Source: Verrucomicrobiota bacterium
Lineage (GTDB): Bacteria; Verrucomicrobiota; Verrucomicrobiia; Opitutales; Opitutaceae
Assembly: GCA_014584295.1 (NCBI GenBank)
Contig: JACTNC010000011.1
Location: 1-64,000, forward strand
DNA length: 64,000 bases
Direction of reading: 5' to 3'
Position numbers and translations under genes: made by a program. The notes beneath the pieces are model-generated. The model was not told where the DNA came from. It saw only the letters and a list, made by a program, of their open reading frames with translations, and searched no databases. The number at the start of each line of letters is the position of its first letter. Positions within the stretch are counted from its first letter, which is position 1. Below, piece by piece: positions 1-7,737 of this stretch.

Positions 1-326
1 ACGGTATCGAAGGAGCGCGCTCCGATGTCCCAGTCCCGGATGTCTGCATGGTGCCAGGCAATTCGCGCGACAGAGACGTGCTTTTGCGAGAGCCGCCTTC
101 GGGCGACCTCGATCATGCCGCTGCTCGCTTCGACGACGGTGATCTCGGCCAAGGGTGCACGGTCGACGAGTTGCTCGAGGCTTCGTCCAACTCCCTCGCC
201 CACGACGAGGATGTGGCGGGCTACACCCAGGCGATCGAAGTGACAGGTGCGCGCGTTCTGAAGAATGGTGCCTGCCAGGATCCACTCGAGCCCCCGATAG
301 ATGGGAGCCACGCGGTCAAAACTCAT
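1..326 (-). CDS. Class I SAM-dependent methyltransferase (N-terminal part, runs off the window)
   Basis: The reverse strand reads without a stop to the window edge, giving about 108 residues. The visible part begins MSFDRVAPIYRGLEWI, then has motif I ILVVGEGVGR and the acidic end of strand beta-2, VVEASSGMIEVARRRL, where the Glu would bind the SAM ribose. This order is typical of UbiE/Methyltransf_25-type enzymes. The chosen ATG overlaps the TGA of the upstream membrane-protein gene (ATGA), so the two are probably translationally coupled; an in-frame ATG four codons upstream (338) is the alternative. The substrate cannot be told. The gene closes a minus-strand run with two small membrane proteins, so a membrane or lipid substrate is possible, but that is inference only. 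Confidence 0.85.
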   Translation of the reverse strand, partial: MSFDRVAPIYRGLEWILAGTILQNARTCHFDRLGVARHILVVGEGVGRSLEQLVDRAPLAEITVVEASSGMIEVARRRLSQKHVSVARIAWHHADIRDWDIGARSFDT

Positions 327-706
327 GCCGCTTCGCATGAAGCGGGCGCGCGGCGGTTCCAGACCAGCAATGCGACAGCTCCGCCGACAAAATAGGCCGC
401 GACATCCATCCAGTCTGCCGTGCCGTGGTGGAACAGGAATGGGCCGAGACCTTCGCAGATGATGGACCAGATTGCGGCATGAAGCAGGATCTCGAAGATA
501 CGCGGAGCACCGTCGTGCAATCGCCATCCGAGGAGCCGCTGTGCCCAGAGGACCGGCGGCAGCGCCGCGGGCACGGTCAGCAGGTCATTGAAATTCGAAT
601 GAAGAAACGCGGAATGCAGATGGGCTCCGATCAACCAGCGGTTCAGCACGTAGAGGCCGATTGCTGCCAGGCACAGCGGATCCAGAGCATAACGGAAAGG
701 CTTCAC
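323..706 (-). CDS. Hypothetical multi-pass membrane protein, 127 aa
   Basis: Starting from a GTG that overlaps the upstream gene's TGA (GTGA), this frame gives 127 residues with three or four hydrophobic stretches: DPLCLAAIGLYVLN, LLTVPAALPPVLWAQ, LLHAAIWSIICEGLGPFLF and MDVAAYFVGGAVALLVW. The conserved-looking polar pieces between them (LHSNFNDLL, HHGTADWMDV) suggest a defined family, but I do not recognise it. Its own stop overlaps the ATG of the methyltransferase. The frame stays open far upstream, but that part overlaps the amidase gene and has no membrane character, so the start must lie near 706-718. Function unknown. Confidence 0.7.
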   Translation of the reverse strand: MKPFRYALDPLCLAAIGLYVLNRWLIGAHLHSAFLHSNFNDLLTVPAALPPVLWAQRLLGWRLHDGAPRIFEILLHAAIWSIICEGLGPFLFHHGTADWMDVAAYFVGGAVALLVWNRRAPASCEAA

Positions 707-831
707 AGCAGCGCCCACATGAGCAGCCCGCTGAATACAGCGAGTGCGATATGACCCATCCAAGGCGCGAACAGTGTGGTTTTCATCGGAAGGTAAAAGA
801 TACCGGAAATCGGCATGCCGGTCAACAGCAT
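703..831 (-). CDS. Small hydrophobic protein, 42 aa
   Basis: A 42-codon frame (MLLTGMPISGIFYLP...FSGLLMWALL) with a hydrophobic C-terminal helix fills most of the gap between the amidase stop and the 127-residue membrane protein. Its TGA overlaps the GTG start of the next gene, which is the best argument that it is translated. An in-frame stop lies about eight codons upstream of the ATG, so the protein cannot be much longer unless a TTG start is used. No family was recognised. It may be a partner subunit of the next membrane protein or a leader whose translation couples to it. Confidence 0.5.
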   Translation of the reverse strand: MLLTGMPISGIFYLPMKTTLFAPWMGHIALAVFSGLLMWALL

Positions 832-900
832 CGAGCAATGCAATGAAACCAATTTTCAGAAATGCACACCGCAGTCGGTTTGCCTCGAGGCGATCGAAAC

Positions 901-1671
901 TCAGGTCAGCGCGTAACGTTCCTTCATTGTCGTGTACGGAAAGTGTTTCCCTGGGCATACGGTGTGATTCCGATCGACCCAGCGGTGGACGGTAAAGGAG
1001 GGAGTCAGGCCCAGCGGAGCGCCTGTGCGCAGCCAGTCGACCAGTGCGGTGAATGAGGCCAGCTGCTTGGCGGAGATGGAACGTTTCTCGAAATTGCCCA
1101 CGAGACAGATGCCGATCCCGTGCTCGTTGTACTCCTCGTTCCGGACGTGACCTCCCTGGATCTGGCGCGTCCATCGTGGACCGATTTCGATCTCGCCCTC
1201 TCCCGAATCGCGTCCGTTGCCGATGACAAAATGATAGGCGAGTCCGTTCTCGTATCCCCGGCGACGGTGCTCCCGATCGTAGGTGCGCGCGTTACCGTCC
1301 TCAATGCCGCTGTGATGGGCAACGATGTATTTCCAGCGGCGGGATTGAATGGACAGGCGTCGCGTGGCGGTGATCGTGGGAGCGAGGAGCGTGGAGGTGG
1401 ATCCTGCCGCTGCGATGGAACGCTCCGACGTGGCCGGAATGATCAGCGTTTGACCGACACGGATGACAGTATTGGGAAGGTGATTGCGGACGCGCAGAGC
1501 GTTCACCGTCACGCCGTATCGGCGCCCGATCGAGTCGAGTGTGTCGCCCGCCACCACGCGGTGCGCGCGTTCCGTGCGGCCCCGTACTCGCGCCAGCAGG
1601 GGAGAGGTGAGGAGCATGCTGCCCGCGAGTCCGGCAATGGCCCGGTTCAGGAAGTCGCGTCGTGTCGGCAC
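901..1671 (-). CDS. Tat-exported LysM N-acetylmuramoyl-L-alanine amidase
   Basis: The 256-residue protein starts with a twin-arginine signal (PTRRDFLNRAIAGLAGS), so it is probably exported folded. A LysM peptidoglycan-binding domain follows at about residues 36-80 (HRVVAGDTLDSIGRRYG ... RVGQTLIIP). The C-terminal half is an Amidase_2/PGRP fold. Candidate zinc ligands are the His in IVAHHSG, the His in FTVHRWVDRN and the Cys in TVCPGKHFP. Such enzymes cleave the bond between MurNAc and L-Ala of the stem peptide. The start codon is GTG. It lies 20 bp after the SNF2 helicase gene on the same strand, so cotranscription is likely although the functions look unrelated. Confidence 0.85.
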   Translation of the reverse strand: MPTRRDFLNRAIAGLAGSMLLTSPLLARVRGRTERAHRVVAGDTLDSIGRRYGVTVNALRVRNHLPNTVIRVGQTLIIPATSERSIAAAGSTSTLLAPTITATRRLSIQSRRWKYIVAHHSGIEDGNARTYDREHRRRGYENGLAYHFVIGNGRDSGEGEIEIGPRWTRQIQGGHVRNEEYNEHGIGICLVGNFEKRSISAKQLASFTALVDWLRTGAPLGLTPSFTVHRWVDRNHTVCPGKHFPYTTMKERYALT

Positions 1672-1692
1672 GGAGCTACCATATCACCCGAG

Positions 1693-4515
1693 TCAACCCC
1701 TGGTGGAATACACGGTTGGGTGAAGCGATGCACAGACGATTTCGAGTTTCTCGATAATGGGAACCAGGTTGGCCGAGGAGTCGCCGAGGAAATTTTCGAC
1801 GGGTGTGCGGGTATCGCCCCATTGCGATTTGATTGAATCCGGCAGCGCATGAGTCGGCGGCGCAGGAGGATTGAGGCGCGCGCGGATGGCCATGGCGTTG
1901 TTGGCGCATCCTATGGCCACGCGGATAGAGGCTGCGCATTCCTCGCGGAAACTGTCTGTGTCGGATGCAAGCAGGCGAGCCATGCGAAGTTGCCTGCGGG
2001 CCTGTTCCAACTGGGCCTCAAAACGGGAAATCTCCACGGCGTTGAGAGGCGCCGGGGCGTCGGGATCGGGAGCGAGCGTGCGTGTGGTGCCGACCGTACG
2101 CTGCAGGAGTCCGTTTGCCTCAAGGTTTGCAAGGGTGTCCGCAGTTGCCCGGTCGACCACGATCAATTTTGGGCGCGGTTGAGTTGTCCCGCGAAATGCC
2201 TCGTCCTGAATGCGCGCGAGCATTTCGCGTGCGGCATCAACACCGGACTCCACGACGACGTAGAGTGTCGTTGTCACGGGGGATCCCGCCGAGCGTTCCT
2301 CGCACACCAGCAGCGCAGGGCCGAGGGCGGCGTGAGCCCGCTGGCCAAAGAGCCGGGCCGGATCCGCGGGTGCTGTGGTCTTGGTGTGGGCGGGTGAGAT
2401 CATCTGCTTCACCCTTTCGAGCAACGCATTGTTGCCGCGAACAGGCATGCGCGACTGGATGTTCCTGCCGTCGAGCACGCCATCGGCGAGTCCCTGCTTC
2501 GCGGCGAGCGTCGAGAGCATGCGTTGCTCGATCGTGTCCTCGGCGATCAGGTTGATCACGGTCACCGGCCGGTTCTGGTGTTTCCTCCATGCGCGGGCAA
2601 TTCGCTGCTCGTAGCGCGCTGGGTTCCAGGGCAGGTCGCAATTGATGACGACGCTTGCAACCTGGAGATTGAGCCCGACACCACCGGATTCCGAACAGAG
2701 GAACACGCGGCATGCGGGGTCACCCTTGAAACGATTGATTTCGGCGCGCCTGGTCTGCTGCGGAATGATGCCTGTGTGCATGGCGTGGCCGATCCTTCGG
2801 CGCGTCAGCAGGGCCGCCACGAGTTCGAGCATGCGGATCCACTCCGAGAAAACGATGATCTTGACGCCATCCTCCGCCAGCGCGGTTGCGATGATCTCGT
2901 CGAGTTCACGCAGCTTGGGAGCATCCTCACGATCCTCGATGGCTCCCGAGAGGATGAAGGGCGAATCACAGATCATGCGCATCATTGCCAGCTCGCGGAG
3001 GAGCTTCTGCTGCTCCGCCGGAAGGAGCGGACGCCGCTGGCTCAGTGCGACCAGCCCGGCAACCTGCTGTTCGTGCGCGGCGTAGTGCCGGCGCTGATTG
3101 ACCGACATCTCGACGTAGCGATGCGTGTCCTGCCGGTCCGGCAGCTCGTTTTCGACGTCGCTCTTGCGTCGCCTCAGCATGAGTGGCTTCAGCGCGGAGC
3201 GAAGCTTGTCGAGATTGCGGTAGGCAGACGGGCGGCCGCGATTGTCGAATTCGTAATACTCGCGATTGAAGCGGAAAAGAGGGCCGAGGATCGTGGGGTC
3301 GAGGAAATCGACGATCGAATAGAGTTCGTCGATGCGGTTCTCGATCGGAGTTCCCGTGAGGACGAAGGCGTAGCGACTCTTGAGCCGCTTGATCGACTGG
3401 GCGGTCTTCGAATTCCAGGTCTTGATGCGCTGGGCCTCATCAAGAATGACGACATCCGGCCGAAGGCGTGTGTTGATCTCGAGGACGTCCGCGCGCGCCT
3501 GCTCATAGTTGACGAGTGTGAAGAACTCAGGCCGATCATAGCAGAGCCTTCGCTTCACGTGGTTTCCGTGGACAATCCGGCAGGGCAGCGGGGTGAAGCG
3601 CTGGATCTGCTCCTCCCATTCTCCCTTGAGCGAGGCCGGAGTGATGACGAGCACGCGTCGGGCCAATTCGAGTCGCTTGAGCAGGGCGCAGGCGGCAATG
3701 GCCTGGATGGTTTTTCCAAGACCCATTTCGTCGGCGAGCAGCGCGCGCTCGGTGAAAGCCAGGTGAAGCATGCCTTCTCGCTGGTAGGGGAAGAGGGGGA
3801 CAGTGGTTTCGCTGACCGGGTAGCTGCCTGTCTGTACCTTCTGCTCGTAGTCGCGTCGCAGGCGTGTTCGCTCGATGTTCCGGCGGCGGCTGTCGAGCCA
3901 GGGCGGTATGTCCTGCGACAGCCGCACCTGGGGCATAGGGTGAAGAGTCAGATCGGCCACCACCTGTCCTGCCGCGGCGGGATTTCGAAGCACACCCTGC
4001 GATGTGAACGCTGCCCGCAGGCGGGGCGGCAAGCGGTCGAGTCCGCTTTCGATCTTCAGCGATTGTGCGACGGTATCCGGGACGATTTCGATTCGCTGGG
4101 AACCGCGGGCCTTTGCGGCCTCGAAGGCAGGACGTTCGGACTTCTGCAGGCGAAGAAGCACGGCCTCGACATGTTTGCAGGTGCCAAGTCCATTGATTCG
4201 GAAATCCACGCACGTGCAGGCAAAATGTCTTCCGGCGATGTCGCGGATTTCAACGTCGTAGCTGTATCCGCTGGAGGACTTCACGCGGAAGTTTCCAAAG
4301 ATGGGGTGGTCAGGCGTGGTGTTTTCGATGGCTGGTTTTTCGTCACGGGCCCGCTGGCGTCGCCGTTCGACCTCATCCTGGTCGGTGGTTCGCCAGTCGT
4401 GGAGCGAGGGGTTGGAGCCGGATTCCATGGGGCGGGGATCGTCCGGTTCTGCAGAGGTGCGGTCAAGTGCGGAGGGAGCTGCAAGGGCGCATTGCTGCCA
4501 AGAGATGCGGCGCAT
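1693..4515 (-). CDS. SNF2-family DEAD-like helicase with SWIM zinc finger
   Basis: About 940 residues. An N-terminal SWIM finger (FACTCVDFRINGLGTCKHVE) precedes a two-lobe SNF2 ATPase. Lobe 1 has Walker A DEMGLGKT, a DEAQ Walker B and motif III VLTGTPIENR. Lobe 2 has VFSEWIRMLELVAALL, SGGVGLNLQVASVVINCDLPW and the motif VI arginines in YEQRIARAWR. SWIM-SNF2 proteins are ATP-driven DNA translocases or remodellers; the bacterial target is unknown. The C-terminal 200 residues carry no recognisable domain. I chose the ATG at 4515; TTG 4533 and GTG 4530 extend it by a few codons. It is divergent from purB with only about 60 bp between starts, so their promoters must overlap. Confidence 0.88.
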   Translation of the reverse strand: MRRISWQQCALAAPSALDRTSAEPDDPRPMESGSNPSLHDWRTTDQDEVERRRQRARDEKPAIENTTPDHPIFGNFRVKSSSGYSYDVEIRDIAGRHFACTCVDFRINGLGTCKHVEAVLLRLQKSERPAFEAAKARGSQRIEIVPDTVAQSLKIESGLDRLPPRLRAAFTSQGVLRNPAAAGQVVADLTLHPMPQVRLSQDIPPWLDSRRRNIERTRLRRDYEQKVQTGSYPVSETTVPLFPYQREGMLHLAFTERALLADEMGLGKTIQAIAACALLKRLELARRVLVITPASLKGEWEEQIQRFTPLPCRIVHGNHVKRRLCYDRPEFFTLVNYEQARADVLEINTRLRPDVVILDEAQRIKTWNSKTAQSIKRLKSRYAFVLTGTPIENRIDELYSIVDFLDPTILGPLFRFNREYYEFDNRGRPSAYRNLDKLRSALKPLMLRRRKSDVENELPDRQDTHRYVEMSVNQRRHYAAHEQQVAGLVALSQRRPLLPAEQQKLLRELAMMRMICDSPFILSGAIEDREDAPKLRELDEIIATALAEDGVKIIVFSEWIRMLELVAALLTRRRIGHAMHTGIIPQQTRRAEINRFKGDPACRVFLCSESGGVGLNLQVASVVINCDLPWNPARYEQRIARAWRKHQNRPVTVINLIAEDTIEQRMLSTLAAKQGLADGVLDGRNIQSRMPVRGNNALLERVKQMISPAHTKTTAPADPARLFGQRAHAALGPALLVCEERSAGSPVTTTLYVVVESGVDAAREMLARIQDEAFRGTTQPRPKLIVVDRATADTLANLEANGLLQRTVGTTRTLAPDPDAPAPLNAVEISRFEAQLEQARRQLRMARLLASDTDSFREECAASIRVAIGCANNAMAIRARLNPPAPPTHALPDSIKSQWGDTRTPVENFLGDSSANLVPIIEKLEIVCASLHPTVYSTRG

Positions 4516-4574
4516 CGGGATTTTTGCCACCAACGGGCAGGTGACGCTTTGCGTTCGCCAAGGCCCATGACGAT

Positions 4575-6044
4575 GTGGCAGGATTTGCTTTTACTGTGAG
4601 CTCATCGTCATCCGCAGAAACCTCCGTTGCCATTCCGAACGTCCTTGCCGAACGCTATGCGTCCCAGGCCTTGCGCCAACTCTGGTCGCCTGCGGGTCGG
4701 ATCCGGATTGAGCGAGACTACTGGATTGCGGTGATGAAGGCGCAGCGGGAACTCGGTATGGCGATTCCCGTGGAAGCCATTGCGCAATATGAGAAGGTTC
4801 GGGATGTCGTCGACGTCACGAGCATCGATGCCAGGGAGCGGGCATCGCTTCACGACGTAAAGGCGCGGATAGAGGAGTTCAATGCGCTGGCGGGTCATGA
4901 GTACATACACCTTGGCCTTACCAGCCGTGATCTGACGGAGAACGTGGAGCAGCTCCAGCTTGTGAGGAGCATCGAGGTGTTCCGGATGAAGACCGCTGCG
5001 GCGCTGCTGGCGATGGCCCGGCGGGCAAGGGAGTTTCGTTCGCTGCTGATCACGGGACGCACCCACAATGTCCCCGCGCAGCCGACCACGCTGGGCAAGC
5101 GCATCGCGATGTTTGGCCAGGAGATGCTGCAGGCGTACCGTCGCCTTGATGAGCTTCGCGTGCGCTACCCCGCGCGGGGGCTGAAGGGAGCGGTGGGCAC
5201 GCAGCTCGATCAGCTCACCCTGCTCGGTGGCGATGCGAGGAAGGTGGCGCGACTGGAAAAGCGTGTGCTCGCTCACCTGGGCTTCAAGCAGGCCCTCGGG
5301 GCTGTTGGGCAGGTTTATCCGAGAAGTCTCGATTTCGAGGTGGTTTCGGCGTTCCACCAGATTGGGGCGGCTGCGGCGAGTTTTGCGACAACGCTGCGGC
5401 TGATGGCCGGTCAGGGACTGCTCACCGAGGGCTTCCAGAAGGGTCAGGTGGGATCGTCTGCGATGCCCCACAAGGTGAATGCGCGCAACTGCGAGCGCAT
5501 CTGCGGATTTTCCGCGATCCTGTCGGGCTACGTGACGATGACCGGGGCGCTGGCGGGGCACCAATGGAATGAGGGTGACGTGTCGTGCTCAGTGGTCCGC
5601 CGCGTTGCGCTTCCGGATGCGTGCTTTGCGCTTGATGGTCTCTTGGAAACGCTTCTGACGGTGCTGCAGCAGATGGATGTCTTTGGTGCGGCGATCGCGG
5701 CGGAGAATGAGCGCCAGCTTCCCTTTCTTGCGACGACCACGATTCTTATGGAGGCGGTCAAGGCCGGAGCCGGACGCGAAACAGCGCACGCGGCGATCAA
5801 GGAACATGCGCTGGCTACGGCCAGGGCGTTGCGAACCGGCGAGGGAGATACCGACATGCTGAACCGGCTTGCGAAGGACTCCCGCCTTGGGCTTTCGCGG
5901 GAGCAGCTCAGTCGCGTATTGGCGGATACCCGACGCTTCGTGGGAGCGGCACCCCAACAGGTCGATGAGTTTGTCAAAACGGTTGCGGCTGTTGCCAGGT
6001 CGGTGAAGGGAGCTGCAAGTTATCAACCGGGCCGATTGATCTGA
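4575..6044 (+). CDS. purB: Adenylosuccinate lyase
   Basis: PurB splits SAICAR to AICAR plus fumarate and adenylosuccinate to AMP plus fumarate in purine synthesis. The family core begins IPNVLAERYAS. The protein carries HEYIHLGLTSRDLTEN, the histidine region ITGRTHNVPAQPTTLGKR and the flexible signature loop GSSAMPHKVNARNCERICG, whose Ser is the catalytic base in this superfamily. The length, about 489 residues, fits the longer PurB type. No ATG is available near the conserved N-terminus; the start is GTG at 4575 or GTG at 4596, both weakly supported. The pfp gene follows after about 136 bp that hold two hairpins. Confidence 0.95.
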   Translation: MAGFAFTVSSSSSAETSVAIPNVLAERYASQALRQLWSPAGRIRIERDYWIAVMKAQRELGMAIPVEAIAQYEKVRDVVDVTSIDARERASLHDVKARIEEFNALAGHEYIHLGLTSRDLTENVEQLQLVRSIEVFRMKTAAALLAMARRAREFRSLLITGRTHNVPAQPTTLGKRIAMFGQEMLQAYRRLDELRVRYPARGLKGAVGTQLDQLTLLGGDARKVARLEKRVLAHLGFKQALGAVGQVYPRSLDFEVVSAFHQIGAAAASFATTLRLMAGQGLLTEGFQKGQVGSSAMPHKVNARNCERICGFSAILSGYVTMTGALAGHQWNEGDVSCSVVRRVALPDACFALDGLLETLLTVLQQMDVFGAAIAAENERQLPFLATTTILMEAVKAGAGRETAHAAIKEHALATARALRTGEGDTDMLNRLAKDSRLGLSREQLSRVLADTRRFVGAAPQQVDEFVKTVAAVARSVKGAASYQPGRLI

Positions 6045-6097
6045 TGAGGGTTTTCCTCATCAGGCGCCCGGAAACCCCGGTAACTTCAGAACCGGGG
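6041..6097 (+). terminator. Two tandem hairpins between purB and pfp
   Basis: CTGATGAGG and CCTCATCAG form a perfect 9-bp stem (6041-6049 with 6055-6063) that includes the purB stop codon. Eleven bases later CCCCGGT and ACCGGGG form a second 7-bp stem (6075-6081 with 6091-6097). Neither is followed by a clear T-run, so they may be Rho-assisted terminators, processing signals or attenuators rather than classic intrinsic terminators. Confidence 0.35.
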
Positions 6098-6180
6098 AAA
6101 TTTGGGTTTGCCAGTTGACCGGGCGGGTCGCTTTGATGGTCCTTCACGTTTTGTCCAATCCCTTTCAAAAAAACACTTCT

Positions 6181-7440
6181 ATGGCTGAAGAACTCGTAGG
6201 AAACGTCCTGGTAGGCCAGTCTGGCGGCCCCACGGCTGTCATTAATGCAAGCCTCGCAGGCGTTGTTTCGGAGGCGCTCAATCATGAGTGCATTGAGGAG
6301 GTCTATGGCACGCTCAACGGGGTATTGGGCATCCTTCAGGAAGACCTGATCGATCTTGCGGCGGAGTCACAGCAGGCGATCCGCGGCCTGCGCTACACCC
6401 CGGGTGCGGCGCTTGGCACGGTGCGCTACAAGCTGAAGAAGCAGCAGGATTTTGAGCGCGTGCTCGAGGTGTTCAAGGCGCACAACATCCGCTATTTCTT
6501 TTATGCGGGCGGAAATGACTCGCAGGACACGGCCGACAAGATTTCGAAGCTCGCGCAGCAACAGGGCTACGAACTGCGCGTGATCGGTGTGCCGAAGACG
6601 ATCGACAACGATCTGGTCGTCACGGACCACTGCCCCGGCTACGGTTCAGTCATCAAGTACATTTCCACGACCATCCGCGAGATCGCGTGTGACAATGCCG
6701 CGATGGGCCAGCATGACCTGGTGCAGATCGTGGAAGTGATGGGACGCAATGCCGGCTGGATTGCCGCGGGTGCCGCGCTGGCAAAGCGCAGGGATCATCC
6801 GCACGATGCACCCCACCTGATCCTCCTGCCTGAAGTTGCGTTCTCGGGCGAAAAGTTTCTCGAGGACGTAAAGCGCGTGCTCAAGCGCGAACGCTACTGC
6901 CTGATCGTCGTAGGCGAGGGGCTCGTTGATGCCGACGGCAACTACGTCGCTGCAGCGGACAAGACGGATGCCTTTGGTCACGCGCAACTCGGGGGAGCGG
7001 CCGAATTCCTGCAGAATCTGGTCGAGGAAGGCATCCCGGGCGTAAAGGCCCGCACTTTGAAGTTCGGCATGGCGCAGCGCGCGGCGGCGCATTGTTCGTC
7101 GAAAACGGACAACGATGAGGCGTTTCTCGCCGGGCAGGCCGCAGTGCGTGCCGCAGTGAGCGGACAGACAGACAAGATGGTCACGCTCATCCGTGGCGAC
7201 GGCGACCACTATTCGGTGGAAACCGGCCTTGCGCCGCTGAGCGAAATCGCGAACGGGGTGAAGAAACTGCCCCGCGAGTGGATCAACGAGGACGGCATCT
7301 CGATGAACTTCCAGTTTTTCCGCTATGCCCAGCCCCTCATCCAGGGGGAGGTGGCAGTGCCCTACGAAAACGGCCTGCCTGCCTTTGCCCACTTGGACAA
7401 GGAGCGGGTTGAGAAACTGCTTCCCGCCTACGAGATCTGA
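6181..7440 (+). CDS. pfp: Pyrophosphate-dependent 6-phosphofructokinase
   Basis: Reversible transfer between PPi and fructose 6-phosphate in glycolysis/gluconeogenesis. The 419-residue protein has the N-terminal phosphate loop VGQSGGPTAVINAS. It reads GGND at residues 110-113, where ATP enzymes have GGDG, and PKTIDND at 138-144. The Lys at 139 (Gly in ATP-dependent enzymes) is the accepted mark of PPi use, and Asp142 is the expected catalytic base. MGRNAGW and GDGDHYS regions also match the family. The ATG at 6181 starts directly before the conserved core; an ATG 66 bases upstream is less likely. No strong ribosome-binding site is visible. Confidence 0.93.
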   Translation: MAEELVGNVLVGQSGGPTAVINASLAGVVSEALNHECIEEVYGTLNGVLGILQEDLIDLAAESQQAIRGLRYTPGAALGTVRYKLKKQQDFERVLEVFKAHNIRYFFYAGGNDSQDTADKISKLAQQQGYELRVIGVPKTIDNDLVVTDHCPGYGSVIKYISTTIREIACDNAAMGQHDLVQIVEVMGRNAGWIAAGAALAKRRDHPHDAPHLILLPEVAFSGEKFLEDVKRVLKRERYCLIVVGEGLVDADGNYVAAADKTDAFGHAQLGGAAEFLQNLVEEGIPGVKARTLKFGMAQRAAAHCSSKTDNDEAFLAGQAAVRAAVSGQTDKMVTLIRGDGDHYSVETGLAPLSEIANGVKKLPREWINEDGISMNFQFFRYAQPLIQGEVAVPYENGLPAFAHLDKERVEKLLPAYEI

Positions 7441-7496
7441 GCGGGCTGCGAGGAGGGCATGGGTGCCCCGCTGCCTGCCTGATCGTGATCAATTCT

Positions 7497-7526
7497 GCCA
7501 GGCCTTTCGCGGGGCCTGGCTTTTTT
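7497..7526 (+). terminator. Intrinsic terminator after pfp
   Basis: GCCAGGCC and GGCCTGGC make a perfect 8-bp stem around an 8-base loop, directly followed by six Ts. The rest of the 297-bp gap to the next gene shows nothing else I can name. Confidence 0.85.
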
Positions 7527-7737
7527 GTGGGCGCGTGCCGCATCCGGCGTGTTGACGGTATGGAGTTTCGCGGCTGGAACGCGCGGCCAGATGTTCTCGA
7601 CCTGGGTATATTTGCAATTGCTGATGGTATCGCGCTTGGAAGAAATCGAAGCGGTACACGATTTGGGCTGACCCTGATGCCAGAGGTATGGCCTACTGTT
7701 GATCAGTGATCTGCCTGCGCGGTCTGCGAAACATCCC

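Noticed and set aside
2524..4599. A 691-codon plus-strand open frame opposite the SNF2 helicase
   Set aside because: It mirrors the helicase codons at high GC, shows no domain or hydrophobic pattern, and ends inside the divergent purB start. The minus-strand frame has all helicase motifs.
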